From positions 28,852,771-28,916,770 of the forward strand of contig NC_081543.1 of NCBI RefSeq assembly GCF_901000735.1: a stretch of 64,000 bases of DNA, written 5' to 3'. The position numbers and the translations under genes were made by a program. Positions 33,827 to 45,065 of this stretch are shown piece after piece. Within the stretch, counting starts at the first letter, position 1. Each line of letters begins with the position of its first letter. The notes under the pieces are model-generated. The model did not search any database. It saw only the letters and a list, made by a program, of their open reading frames with translations, and was not told the origin of the DNA. The DNA is from Corylus avellana (lineage: Eukaryota; Streptophyta; Magnoliopsida; Fagales; Betulaceae).

Positions 33827-34293
33827 TGTTAACATAGTTTTCGGTCACCCCGAAGAACTTGGACTATTTTAAGATGACGGAGAACACTGGGTTCCATACG
33901 TAATTAGGGAAATATCTTTTTAAGTAGAATGGTAGAAGAAGTGAGGAAGATGATCAGAACCAAAGCTCAGTTTATCAAAGAATTCCTCTTGTTTATTAAA
34001 GATGCACATTTTACATATATATATGCATACGTCTAACCATTGCACGTTTCACATACGTGTACACAGTATAGTGTCGTACAAGGGTTGGTCGAAATCTTTT
34101 GTTAGATGGTGCAGGGACATGCGCCTATCAGGTTGGACATCCTCCTCATACGAACATCCTCGTGTTGATGTGGGGATGGCCCAGCCATGCTGTGTGCCCC
34201 ACGACACACATCTGCTAGGCGAGGGGGGCTCAGCGTGACCTGTTCCAGGAGAGCCATCGCCTCGCTTATGGCGAGCCATTTTTCTCTCCAACA
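33827..34293 (-). repeat. Element A 5' LTR (467 bp) with PBS region
   Basis: Plus-strand ends TGTTAACATAG and TCTCTCCAACA. On the minus strand the LTR end is followed by TTGACACCGTTTGTGGGAA, the typical PBS/leader position in this clade, and then gag. An AT-rich TATATATA stretch near 34015-34024 may be the TATA box. The partner 3' LTR is not in the window. Confidence 0.7.
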
Positions 34294-34520
34294 AAAGTTT
34301 TTTTGTTTTAATTTTTTAATATTTTTTTGTTTTTTAATTATTGATTTGTTTATAATTTTTATTTTTTAATAATGTATTTATTATATATTATTGAGTGGTG
34401 GACCCACCCATTACCCATCCATTAATTCCTATTAATTCCTTCATGAGGTAGCCCAAAACTGCACCAAAACGGTGCTGTTTTGCACTACCGCAGCTATGCG
34501 ATAGTTTGCACTACCGCATA
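34294..34520. other. Non-coding spacer
   Basis: Poly-T/AT-rich, followed by a short direct repeat of TTTGCACTACCGCA; nothing coding. It ends at the target site of the hAT-type element. Confidence 0.5.
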
Positions 34521-34812
34521 TAGGGGTGTTAAGTGAGCAAGTCGCTCGCTCGAGATCGGCTTGTGCTCGACTCGATTATTAAATTAAACGCTTCGTGAAT
34601 ATAAATTCTGATTCGAATATTAAACGAAGCAAGCTCGGCTCGACTCGGTTAGGCTCGTGAACAAGCTCGTATAAGCTCGTGTGTGTGTGTGTGTGTCTGT
34701 GTATATATACTAAGTAACACATAATTAATTATAAATCTCATAATTATTAAAATATTAAAATTGCATTTATATTTAAGCGTTAGAAAATGAAAAATTTTAG
34801 ACCCTTCGTGAT

Positions 34813-34846
<34 letters not shown>

Positions 34847-35510
34847 AATCATTAAAAGGACTTCAATTCAATTAGAGCAGCCCCAAACGAAAGGAAGAAG
34901 AATCAAGCATAAACTATTGATGGAGATTGCGAAAGGTAGAAACTATTGAAGAATCAAACAGACCCAAACACTATCACTATCTGTCTGGTGAGCGAGAGTG
35001 AGATAGCGGGAAATGAGAGTTCAGGTGGAAGAGTGCTATGACTAGTGAGGGAGATTAAGAGAGAGACATTGAAAAAATATTTTTTTGCAGGGGGCGTTGT
35101 TTCAATGCAGTCTGAATATAACCTGTTAACTTGTCTCACATTATTAAGAAAACATCAATCCCCAAGTTTGCTTATCTATAAAAGGATACATATCCTCTCT
35201 CTTTGAAACCAAGTGCCTTACTATATTGACTCAGGCTCCATACTCGACTAGCCAAACTAAGCAAATGATCATATACAAGCTGGCTTCTTAAGCGTTTAAG
35301 AGTACTTGAAGTTAATTTTTTTAAAAAAATAAATTAATTAATTAATTAAATATAATAGCCAGCTCGCAAGCAGGCTCGGCTCGACTTATTATGAGTTCAA
35401 GCTTGATTTTTTTTACTCACCCATGAGCTCAACTCAAGCTCGAGCAAAATTTAAACGAGCCAAGCCTGAATAAGAAAAGCTCGCTCAAGCTCGGCTCGTT
35501 TCCAGTCCTA
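34521..35510. mobile_element. hAT-type non-autonomous element (990 bp)
   Basis: The left end TAGGGGTG and right end (inverted) TAGGACTGG lead into GCTCG-rich subterminal regions on both sides (34530-34680 and 35355-35505: AGCTCGGCTCGACTCG-type repeats in opposite orientation). It is flanked by an 8-bp duplication, ACCGCATA (34513-34520) and ACTGCATA (35511-35518), with one mismatch. Size and target length fit hAT. Internally there is no transposase, only AT-rich DNA with (GT)n at 34680 and (GA)n at 34817. Confidence 0.7.
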
Positions 35511-36146
35511 ACTGCATAGAAACCGAATCCATGAACTACAAGTGTGATTTGGGTTCACAGATAGCTTTAAGGCTACATTTGTTGTTATTTCACTCAATGA
35601 ATTTATAATACGGAGAGTCTCTATTTATAAGGAGTTTGAGAGAATACAAAAGAGTATACATATAAAATTAAATCAAATTTAATTATATTTAAATCTGATT
35701 TGATTTCATTACTATCAATGACAATAAATTCTAACAATTCTTTGGATTTTTTTTTTTTTTCTTTTTGATTGTCAGGAAATTCGCAAAGTAATCTATTCCC
35801 ATCATCAGAAAATAGTGATTCTGGATGCTGATGCAGGTGACTCTAAAAGAAAGATCGTGGCATTTGTTGGAGGTCTTGATCTATGCATGGGCCGATATGA
35901 CACTCCGAAACATCCTCTTTTCAGGACTTTACAAACTGTGCACAAAGGCGATTATAATAACCCTACCTTCAAGGTAAATTATTCAATTAATTTTCTCCAT
36001 GTCCCTTATTAATTGTAGTCGATCCATAATTGGGAATCTTAATATTCTCCTTTATTTATCCTATGAAATATATATCTAGCAAAGATTATATATATATATA
36101 TATAACCGTACCACTCGATCAACAGGGATAACATATTAACATATAT

Positions 36147-36434
36147 GGCTTTGTTTGGCAAAGCCTTTTTTTTCTTTTTTTTTCTTAGTCACTGTTTATC
36201 ACAATTTCCCAAAAAAATCAACATAAAAATATTCTAACTTTTTTCACTTTTTATATCACATCAATTCACTTTTAATTATTTTCAAATAAAAAAATCACTA
36301 CAAAATATAACTTTTTCTCTTTTCCATACCACTTTTTTCACTTTTTTATACCAAACATTCTTACTTTTTTTTTTTTTTCACATCAATCTCAATCAACTAC
36401 AATGTCTAAGGAAAAGGCTTTGCCAAACAAAACA
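36147..36434. mobile_element. MITE in inner PLD intron 1
   Basis: Terminal inverted repeat GGCTTTGTTTGGCAAAGCC on the left, mirrored by GGCTTTGCCAAACAAA on the right. The AT-rich core contains TCACTACAAAATA and CATTCTTAC blocks that recur at 58930-59020 and 61615-61670. Confidence 0.65.
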
Positions 36435-36692
36435 TATACTACTACAGCTTCATTAGCAATTGGTGATGTAATGTCTTGAGAAATTAATTAACTGATAATT
36501 AATTAATCTCCATATTATCTACCAAAAAATAGGGCCAATAAATCTTAGAATCCTCATTAGAGAGCCTACGACGGAAGCCTTTAACACTTGCATAATAAAA
36601 TAGCCAACCCTAAATCTCATGAATAAATAATAACCAAATTAAAGTATACTAAAAAGCATCATAACATAACATAGCCTAACTTAAGCTCAAGT

Positions 36693-37031
36693 TAGAGGGC
36701 GTGCAATTGGGTTTATCCCACGCAAATATAGAGGCAATTCCCTGGAGGTGGTGAAAGCTTTATGCAGTGACAGCAAATGTTGGAGCAATTATGGGCACCT
36801 GATCGACGACGCCAAGTCTATCGTCCAAGGTTTTCAAAGTTGGAGCATCAACCACGTGAAAAGGGAGGCGAATGAAGCTACAAATCGACTAGCCAAAATG
36901 GCGTTGACCATCGCAGAAGATGTTTGTTGGAGTGACCAAATACTCCATGCATTAGGGATATTGTAATTGTAGAACAAGGAGTTTTGGTTTAATGAAATCC
37001 CAGAATCCCATCTCAAAAATAATAATAATAA
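36693..37031 (+). mobile_element. 5'-truncated LINE with 16-bp target duplication
   Basis: Encodes the C-terminus of a LINE RNase H-like domain (CWSNYGHLIDDAKSIVQGF, then WSINHVKREANEATNRLAK) to a stop at 36964-36966, a short 3' UTR and an (AAT)n tail. It is flanked by TAACTTAAGCTCAAGT at 36677-36692 and 37032-37047, a perfect 16-bp duplication typical of LINE target-primed insertion. Only about 340 bp of the element remain. Confidence 0.85.
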
Positions 37032-37379
37032 TAACTTAAGCTCAAGTGTTTCGGTCTAAGATCAGTCATATAAAGTTAAATATAAAATATTACCGGCCAA
37101 GTTTTAATTAAAACTTCCAAACTAACACAAATCTAAATTAACTAACTATCCCAAAATAGTAGATGATAAACGTCATCAAAAGTGATTTCACAATTTTGAA
37201 TAACATTAAAGACGAGTTCACAACTACAATTGAACAATCCCTCATGACAGGATCACATTGAAATTTGAATGTCGTAAAACATCAAAAGAAACTCCATGAA
37301 TTCGTCATATTTTTCAACATGAGATCACAAATAATTTGACATACCTGGATCGAACTTATATAAAACTAGCTTGGCTAGG

Positions 37380-37866
37380 TGTAACACCCCCGTCACATAT
37401 TGGAAAGATGAGTAGCCTACATAAAAAGTGTGTGATTGATAAGAGATGCTCATGGGTGCTAAGTCCGACATTGTTTAGTACTTATTAGGTAAAACTGGGT
37501 TTTATAAGTAATTTTAGTGAAGCTTCAAATTGATTAGTCATTTTTGGGTGATAGCGCTGATGTGACTAATTATGCTTTTCCCTAAGTTGTTGCGAATGGT
37601 ATCAGAGTCATCTAGTAATGTGCCACATGAAGTGACAATGTCAAGGACGTCAAGGGTTTAAGAGAGAAGTTTGTAACACAATTCCACTCTCATATTGAGA
37701 AGATGAGTAGCCCACATAGAGAGTATGCGGTTTGTAAGAAATGTTCATGGTCCTACATTGTTTATTTATTATGTGAAATTGACTTTTATAAGTAATTCTA
37801 GGAAAGTTTTAAATTAACTTGTTTTTTTCGGATAATAGTACTGATATGGCTAGCCAGAATGCTCCA
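37380..37866 (+). mobile_element. TRIM element with both LTRs
   Basis: LTR 37380-37595 (TGTAACACCC start), then the PBS TGGTATCAGAG (complementary to initiator Met tRNA), about 75 bp of internal sequence ending in a purine run (AAGAGAGAAG), then a second LTR from 37672 (TGTAACACAATTC) whose 3' end is degraded around 37866. No coding capacity, about 490 bp in all, so it is a terminal-repeat retrotransposon in miniature. Same family as the solo LTR at 15769-15977. Confidence 0.8.
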
Positions 37867-38300
37867 AATTAACATAGGGAAAACATGTTATCATATGGTA
37901 AACTCAGTTACTTCGTAAAATTTTGATAAGTCAAATGCAATAATATGAAATGATGGGTTCCTCTATTAAATGACAAGGCAAAATATCATGTTGATGCATT
38001 ATAGATATAGTATATGATGTTTAAAGAGAATAGTTCATATGGTTTACTCGAGCCCTTATTCCTTCTTAATAGGGTTTGTGTTATCCCATGAGACCCTATA
38101 GTACAACATCAGTGTCCCGGTGGAGCTCGCATACCGTCACCGCTAGTCTTCAGATCGGATTTAACCCCGGATGATCTACACGCTAACGATAACATCTATT
38201 GTGACCACTACACTTACATGGTTGCGCCTGTCACCTATAAAACTATTGGATTTAAGGTCAAACAACATAAAATAAACTATGAACCATAGGGTCAACCTGT

Positions 38301-38460
38301 ATAATGGTAGGACATATCCATCATTCAATGGATAGTTTATTGTGTGATGGATATGTCCTACCATTATTGTGATGAATATATTGTGTGATGGATATGTCCT
38401 ACCATTATCCCTATAATATATTGTGTGAGCTAGTTTTATAAAACTCACACAATATATCCA
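38301..38460. repeat. Inverted and direct repeat cluster
   Basis: ATAATGGTAGGACATATCCA is the start of a 23-bp arm (38301-38323) whose exact reverse complement occurs at 38345-38367 and again at 38386-38408, giving a strong hairpin plus a 41-bp direct repeat. A further palindrome with TGTGTGAG/CTCACACA arms follows at about 38413-38456. Lies in inner PLD intron 1. Confidence 0.8.
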
Positions 38461-40879
38461 TCATTCCCCTCTTTTTAATCACCAATTTACTAAAAAATAG
38501 TTCAAAGACAGGGATCGGAGAGTACTTGTTACCACCTTAATTAAATTCCGTCTCTGTCTCTTCTGGATTGAGTACATAAACTTGTGCTGGAGCTAGTGGC
38601 CCCTATGCATTCCTTTGCTATGGAGCCACACCCTTAACTGTGCCGTCCTTTTGAAGTGCCCTGGTTGTCCACACCAATAAAACACTCTGGTGCCAATCTT
38701 ACATTGTTCCCTATAAGGTGTCCTTGAGGGAGTCTCTAAGGTCTCCTCTTATATATTCTGCCCCTCAAAAGTTGTTGCAGTCTCCTTCAAGCGTTCCTCA
38801 TACAAAGAAGCTCTATTCACCAGCTAATTAAGAGAAATTCTTGATATCGAAGCAAGCCAAGTCATCTGAGTGCTAATGCAAGGATTTAAATTCTCTATAA
38901 CTTTCTTCATTTATTCTCTTCGTCAAGTATACCTATAAGCACATAATCATCTCCGTATCCAGACGACGTGAAACGCCACAATATGCCATTTACTAAACGA
39001 TTGAACCATGAATGTCATTGAAGATGAAAATGAACTTTTAGAAACTATAATGTTTTGTTAAGGGGTCTTTAATCCATTCCACTAAGCTAACCTACTTGCT
39101 AATCTAGGGTGGTTTAACGTACGTACGTAGGTGTGTTCACAAAAGTTCTCTAAGCTGCAGCTGGGTATATATTTTAAGTTTTTCTCATTTTACCTCTGAG
39201 ATAGGATCAATTTTTAAAGTATAATGATGAACACCACGTGGTTTTAATTTTATCCCCATTAATTTTAACATATTTGATTTGTAACTTAAACAGGAGCCTG
39301 CTGCTGTTGGTTGTCCAAGACAACCATGGCATGATTTGCATTCTCGTATTGATGGTCCTGCCGCATGTGACATCCTCATCAATTTTAAGGAGCGCTGGTT
39401 GAAGGCATCAAAACAACATCATGATGCGCAACACAAATTTGAAAGCTATTATGCTGATATCATTAATGGGATGAGAGATATTCCTTCTCAAAGTCACAAT
39501 GATCCTGAGGATTGGCATGTACAGGTATATTGGATGTCAATCTTCTATATATATATGGGAGTTAGATTTTTCAATTCTTGATCGTTTCTTTCTTTCTTTC
39601 TTTTAATTGTGTAAAATTTTTCCACACGTACATGAAGGTTTTTCGTTCAATTGATTCCATTTCTGTGAAAGGATTTCCAAAGGACCCAAAAGATGCTACG
39701 GAAAAGGTGAGGAAAATCTTTGGCTTTTTTAGCTTGCTTATAAAAATAATGCATTTGATTTTGTTAGAATGAAGGCTGATGCATGGACTAATATTGTGTT
39801 AACATTCTTGTAACAGAATCTTGTATGCGGGAAGAATGTACGTATAGACATGAGCATCCATACAGCATATGTGAATGCAATCCGTGCTGCCCAAAAATTC
39901 ATTTATATTGAGAACCAGTTCTTCCTCGGATCCTCATTCAACTGGGATTCTCACAAAGATATAGGTGAGGGATTCTAATATATGAGATTAAGAACAAATT
40001 AAGGAACAGTAGATAGTTATTCTAAAATATATTTATCTACGTACAGGTTCAAACAATTTAATACCGATGGAAATCGCTCTCAAAATCCCCAACAAAATAA
40101 AAGCGAATGAGAGATTCTCTGCATATATTGTTATCCCAATGCGGCCAGAAGGTGATCCTACAGACCCTACCACTCTGCAGATTCTCTATTGGCAGGTACA
40201 TCATATATATATATATATATGCCTGATTACCGTTTTCAGCTTTCTCGATCTTTTCCAAATCTCATGTTTCCATTTATATATGTTTCAGGCTCTTGCTCGG
40301 AAGAGTAGGCGTTTTATGATTTATGTCCACTCAAAAGGAATGATTGTGGATGATGAGTATGTCATACTGGGGTCTGCAAATATCAACCAGCAGTCAATGT
40401 CTGGCACCAGAGACACTGAAATAGCAATTGGTGCATGTCAGCCTAATCATACGTGGGAAACAAAACATTCTAGTCCACATGGACAGGTAAAGCCTAACAA
40501 ATTACAACTTTCTATAATATTTATATATGGCAAAGACACTAGGTGTACGTTACACAAGTTGCCATTGTAGATCTATGGATACAGGATGTCATTATGGGCA
40601 GAGCATACTGGAGTGTTGGAAGAATGCTTCAAACAACCAGAGAACCTTGAATGCGTGAGGCGGCTAAGGTCCATGAGTGAGCTCAACTGGAGACAATATG
40701 TAGCTGATGATGTAACGGAAATGAAGGGTCACCTATTAATGTATCCCGTGGAAGTTTATCCAACAGTCAAAGTGAAGCCTCTTCGTGGCTGTGACACATT
40801 CCCAGATGCGGGTGGAAATATAACAGGGACATTTCCACTCGATCTAAAAAATTTCGGTCTAAAAAATTTCACTAGCTAA

Positions 40880-43401
40880 TCAAGTTGATGATACCCGTTC
40901 CAGAATGGCTGCCAATTTAATCCATGCAATTTATAAAGTACTTCTCCATAGTTTAACAAATAAAAGTTTGTCATGTCCTGATATCGTGAAGAATATTTTA
41001 TGACCTATATATATCTATCTATTCATCTTTTTCTAATGTATCCTAAAGTATAATTTGAACGTACATTCATTAGCCTATTTGTTCAACTCTTTTGAGATAC
41101 TTCTTTGTCAAATTTGGCCTTGTGTTTTGGGCCTTCTGGCATTCTATTATCATTTTATCAATCAAAATTGAAACTTTTCTTTAAAGAGTTATGTCCATTT
41201 TGTAATGGATTTCAAATTTATTTGAATTAAGTCTTTTACAACTTGTTGACATATGTCAATATGTGAATGGAGTTAGGTTATTAAATATTTTTAGGTGGTT
41301 GACAGTGCTCCAATCACATGTTAACTTATGTTAAAAAATAGTAAAAGAGTTGCAGGTCTAGCATACTTGACTGATATATTATAATGAAAGGATTATGGGA
41401 CCACAATTGGAAAAGCTTAATTCTCTGCTCATCATATATATGCAACATCATGGTGACTTGACAACCCAAATAAAAGTTACTTAAAAGTTTAAATTGTAAA
41501 TTTTCTATAATCCAAGCATTTTTCATTCTTTCTTCCCCGTGTATTGGATATTAATTATCAATACTTAATACACAGGAAGAGAGAGCTAACCCCCCCTCCA
41601 AAAAAAAAAAAGGGTGGCCATCTTACATTAGAATCAGCACATCCAATATAATTGAAGATCACATTTTCTTTCTTTATTCTTTCTTTTTGCGACCGAAACT
41701 TTTAGAGTTGATGAGTTGTGATCTTACAAATCCAACTAACTAATCTAACTGATAACTAAATCAACTAATAATTAGAACGCAGAGCATGTTATAAATATGG
41801 AACACACTATACATCGCTTAGCAAACTATAAACAATTTCCTAATTAAGTAGTAAGACATATGGTTTGTGGTATGAAAAAAAATATGTTACATAAATTCTA
41901 TGATGTTGCTTCAATTGATAAAGTGAATATGCTTCCCCACATGGTTAGTCGAGTAATGCTACACACACTCTCATTTTTTCACACAAATTTTTCTACACTC
42001 ATATATGACTTTTAAAACTACCATTGAATTAAAATTTAATAAATGTCCATCACAAATTTAATGATGATTTTGAAAGTCATCCATGGATGTGAGAACATTG
42101 GTGTGAAGAAGTGAGGCTTGTTTGGGAAGCCTATTTTTCCCAACTCTACTTTTTTTCTTTCTTTGTTGGTTTGACATCTACTTTTCTCAGCTCAACTCAA
42201 AATTTTCAACTAGACTAAAAAAAATATCATTAATAAAATTTTAAAAAAAAAATTCAAAAAAAAAAAAAATCAAATATATATTTAGGGTATAAAAAAAAAC
42301 TCCATGTAGTATAATTAAAAAAAATAATTTATAGGTCCATGTAGTTGGCCTAAATTACAAATCACTCCCTATGGTATAAAAAATAATTTATAAGTATTCA
42401 CGGTAGGCCAAAAACAGTTTACTCCCTGAATTCAATTTTCGTGTTAAGTAACTTAACAGAATATGTTACTATGTCACGTCATGCTCAATAAAACGCGACA
42501 TATGTTATTATTAATTTCTGACTTTAAAAAATGACAACTAGGATTTTTCACATTATTTTAGGACACTAGTTAAGATTACACATCAGCCATCACTTCAAGT
42601 CATACTACTACAATAAATTAACATAATCTCTTCTATCCCCAAAATTTTACTAGGCATAACTCTCTCTCATTTTTATCTTCTTCGCCACGATTTGCGAGAA
42701 TTTGACGATCACATCTTCTAACCATTGAAAAATAAATAAAACAACATTCAAGTGAATAAATTGTGACAAAGTTTTCATTTAAATTAAGTTAGAAAAATTG
42801 GTTAAGTGCACCTATAAATTATTTTTTATACCACATTGAATTGTTTGTAATTTAGGGCCAATTATAGAGATCTATAAATTATATTTTATATCACATGGAG
42901 TGATTTGCAATTTAGCCCAACCACAATGACTAATTTTACATTTATCCCCCTAATTAAATATCTTTTTCAATTCTTTTACGACTTCCTAACACATGGCAGT
43001 GTGTGATTAAAGGGTCTTAAATGTTTTTTAAGTGGTTGATGTTCCTCCAATCTTTTGACATATGTCAACAAGTCCTAAAAGAGTTACTTAAAATAAAATA
43101 AAAATAAAGTCCTAAAAGAGTTTGAACCCAACTGAAAAATCACAAGAACAAACCCACAACAATTTAAAACTAAAATCAACAAAATAACAACACACCGAAA
43201 ATTTCCAAACAAAAACACCCATCCTGCCATAGGGTCAAAGCCCAAAAAACTAACCCAGCAACATTTTTTAAAAGCTCAATGAATATTCTTTTTTGACATG
43301 AGCTCAATGAATATTCAAGAAGCTTTTGGGGAAAGATTGGAACCCCTAAAGGGCCAACCTGTGCACTTCTCTCTCTCTCTTGGTGTGAACCCAAAACAGA
43401 G
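40880..43401. other. Intergenic, includes a diverged foldback repeat (42300-42930)
   Basis: No gene. 40880-41100 is the PLD 3' flank. 42300-42420 and 42815-42930 are inverted copies containing AATTTATAGGT/ACCTATAAATT and GGCCTAAATTACAAATCACTC/GAGTGATTTGCAATTTAGCCC blocks, probably an old MITE. Two related blocks with GTTGACATATGTCAA-like cores lie near 41240 and 43060. Confidence 0.45.
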
Positions 43402-44051
43402 GGTAGAGGATCCTCTCCAGTCCAAAATGGACTAAAGAATATTCAGTTAATAACTAAGATCTCTCTAAAGAAATTTTAATGCAATAAATGAGACATCTGC
43501 CCTATTAACCAAAAAAAAAAATAGTATATATTTTAAAAATTATTAAAAAAAATAATAATAATAAAAAATTAAGGAGTTGCTGGCCACCCCCAATGGCCAA
43601 ATCAATAGAGTGGCTGATCCACCCCCAAGGGCCATCGGGTGGCTCTGGCCAACCCCAAGGGCCGATTGGGGGTGGCTTCAGCCACCCCATGGCCCTTGGG
43701 GGTGGATCGGCCACCTCCAAGTGCCAAATCAATTTTTCTTTTCTTTTTTTTTTTTTGGCCCTTAAGGGTGGATAGCCCACCCCAAAGGGCCAAATCAATA
43801 TATATTTGTTTATTATTATTATTATCATTTGGCCCTTGAGGGTGGTCCGGCCACACCCAATGGGGTGGCCAGCCACCCCTTAAGTTTTTAATTAATTTTT
43901 TATTATTTTATTTTTAAAATATATATAATGTTTTTTTTTTTTTATTCATGAGGCAGATGTCCTATTTATGGCCTTATGATCTCTCTAGAAAGATCTTAAC
44001 CATTAACTGGATATTCTCGAGTTCAAAATTGATTGGAAACGATCCGGATCC
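43402..44051. mobile_element. Long-arm foldback element (Mutator-type MITE, 650 bp)
   Basis: Left arm from 43402 (GGTAGAGGATCCTCTCC) and inverted right arm ending at 44051 are complementary over roughly 200 bases each, including GATCTCTCT and GACATCTGCC blocks. The core is GGCC/GGTGG-rich. Flanks are AAAACAGAG (43393-43401) and AAAACAGAA (44052-44060), a 9-bp target duplication with one mismatch. No transposase. ORFs in it are low-complexity by-products of the GC-rich core. Confidence 0.75.
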
Positions 44052-45033
44052 AAAACAGAAGAGGGATGCTTTCTATTTTTTTTGGCTTTGTTCGTACGGC
44101 CCTTCCTCCTTGAACGGCATCAAAAAGAAAACTAACGAAAAGTCTGCTTCTATAAATAGTAGGTAAAAAAACAACAATATTTGAGTTAGTTCGAGTTTGG
44201 TTAAATCTGAGCCCTTAAATTGTTGTTGTAGTTTTAAACTGGAGCAAATAAGCCAGATCCTTCTCGTGATCACTCGAATTGAATCAAACTTCTTAAAATA
44301 ACTTAGTTCTAAAATCGTCCTAACAAAACAACAAAGATGGTCGGCCACCCATAAAATGATGCTCATTTTTTTGTTCATAAAAAACATTGATTTTTTTTAA
44401 GAAAATGTTATTCTATTCCTCTCAATTTTTTAGTGCAATAACTAAAATATTTCTCATTTTAGGAGAAGTAATGATGCGCAACCCCAAATAAGTGGGATAA
44501 CTATTTTATTCCAAGGTCCAATATTCCACATACCAAATGTGCCATAATGCTCTTTTATTGAGAAAACTATGCATATTTTTTTTTAAAAAAAAATATTTGG
44601 TTTCCTCAACTTCAATACAATTGTGGCACAAACTAACCTTTTTGTGTCCACTAATCAGAAGGTGACACCTAAGCCCATCACACTAAACCTAAGCTTAATT
44701 AAAAAAACACAACCACACCTGATCATACCAAAATATGAGCCATAAAAATCTTAAAAAACTAATTAAGTTTTTTTTTTTCAAAAAAAAAAAAATAGAAGGG
44801 GTGGCTAGCGAGCCACCCCAAAGGGAAGTGGGGGCGGCGACAACCGCAACCCCTAGCCCATGGGGTGACGCACGGCCCCCTAGATCTGGTTGGGGGTGGG
44901 TGGCTTGCGAGCTACCCCCAGCCACCTCAGGAGTGGCCCATGAGCCACCCCAAAGGTGGCGGTGAACAGCCACCACCTCCCTCTGGGTTGTCACACTTGG
45001 ATTGTTGATAGCCTCTAAATTTGTTTTGTTTTT

Positions 45034-45065
<32 letters not shown>

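Larger units (their letters stand above)
19577..34293 (-). mobile_element. Element A: Tat/Retand-like gypsy retrotransposon, nested host, 3' end lost in gap
   Basis: Minus-strand order: 5' LTR (34293-33827), PBS-position sequence, gag (33814-31772), protease (30100-29696), RT (29440-29131 and 20544-19940), RNase H (19930-19577). It is interrupted by a solo LTR at 30228-31557 and by element B at 20545-29130. Gag and RT resemble element C but are clearly different at the DNA level. It is the oldest layer of this nest. Confidence 0.8.
35776..40879 (+). pseudogene. PLD: Phospholipase D, beta-type, inner copy: 5' truncated, one exon missing
   Basis: Exons at 35776-35973, 39294-39524, 39638-39706, 39817-39964, 40047-40195, 40289-40486 and 40571-40879 (stop TAA). 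All introns are GT-AG, and all phases fit into one open frame of 433 codons. The first HKD motif is in YSHHQKIVILDAD (HQKIVILD) and the second in [10 protein letters not shown]. Missing: every exon before 35776 (C2 domain and N-terminal catalytic part; none found upstream) and the 59-codon HKTMQMM exon, lost with its introns between 40195 and 40289 without breaking the frame. The first Met comes after the first HKD motif. The first intron has grown to 3.3 kb by insertions. Probably non-functional, although nothing inside the retained exons is broken. Confidence 0.85.

Noticed and set aside
36748..36966. Possible small gene with RNase H-like residues
   Set aside because: Flanked by an (AAT)n tail and a 16-bp target duplication, so it is the 3' end of a LINE, not a host gene.
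37597..37607. TGGTATCAGAG as part of a tRNA gene
   Set aside because: Only the tRNA-complementary primer site of the TRIM; no cloverleaf sequence around it.
43505..43876. Overlapping ORFs on both strands with PPRA/GPWGW repeats
   Set aside because: By-products of the GC-rich inverted core of the foldback element; they appear in several frames at once.
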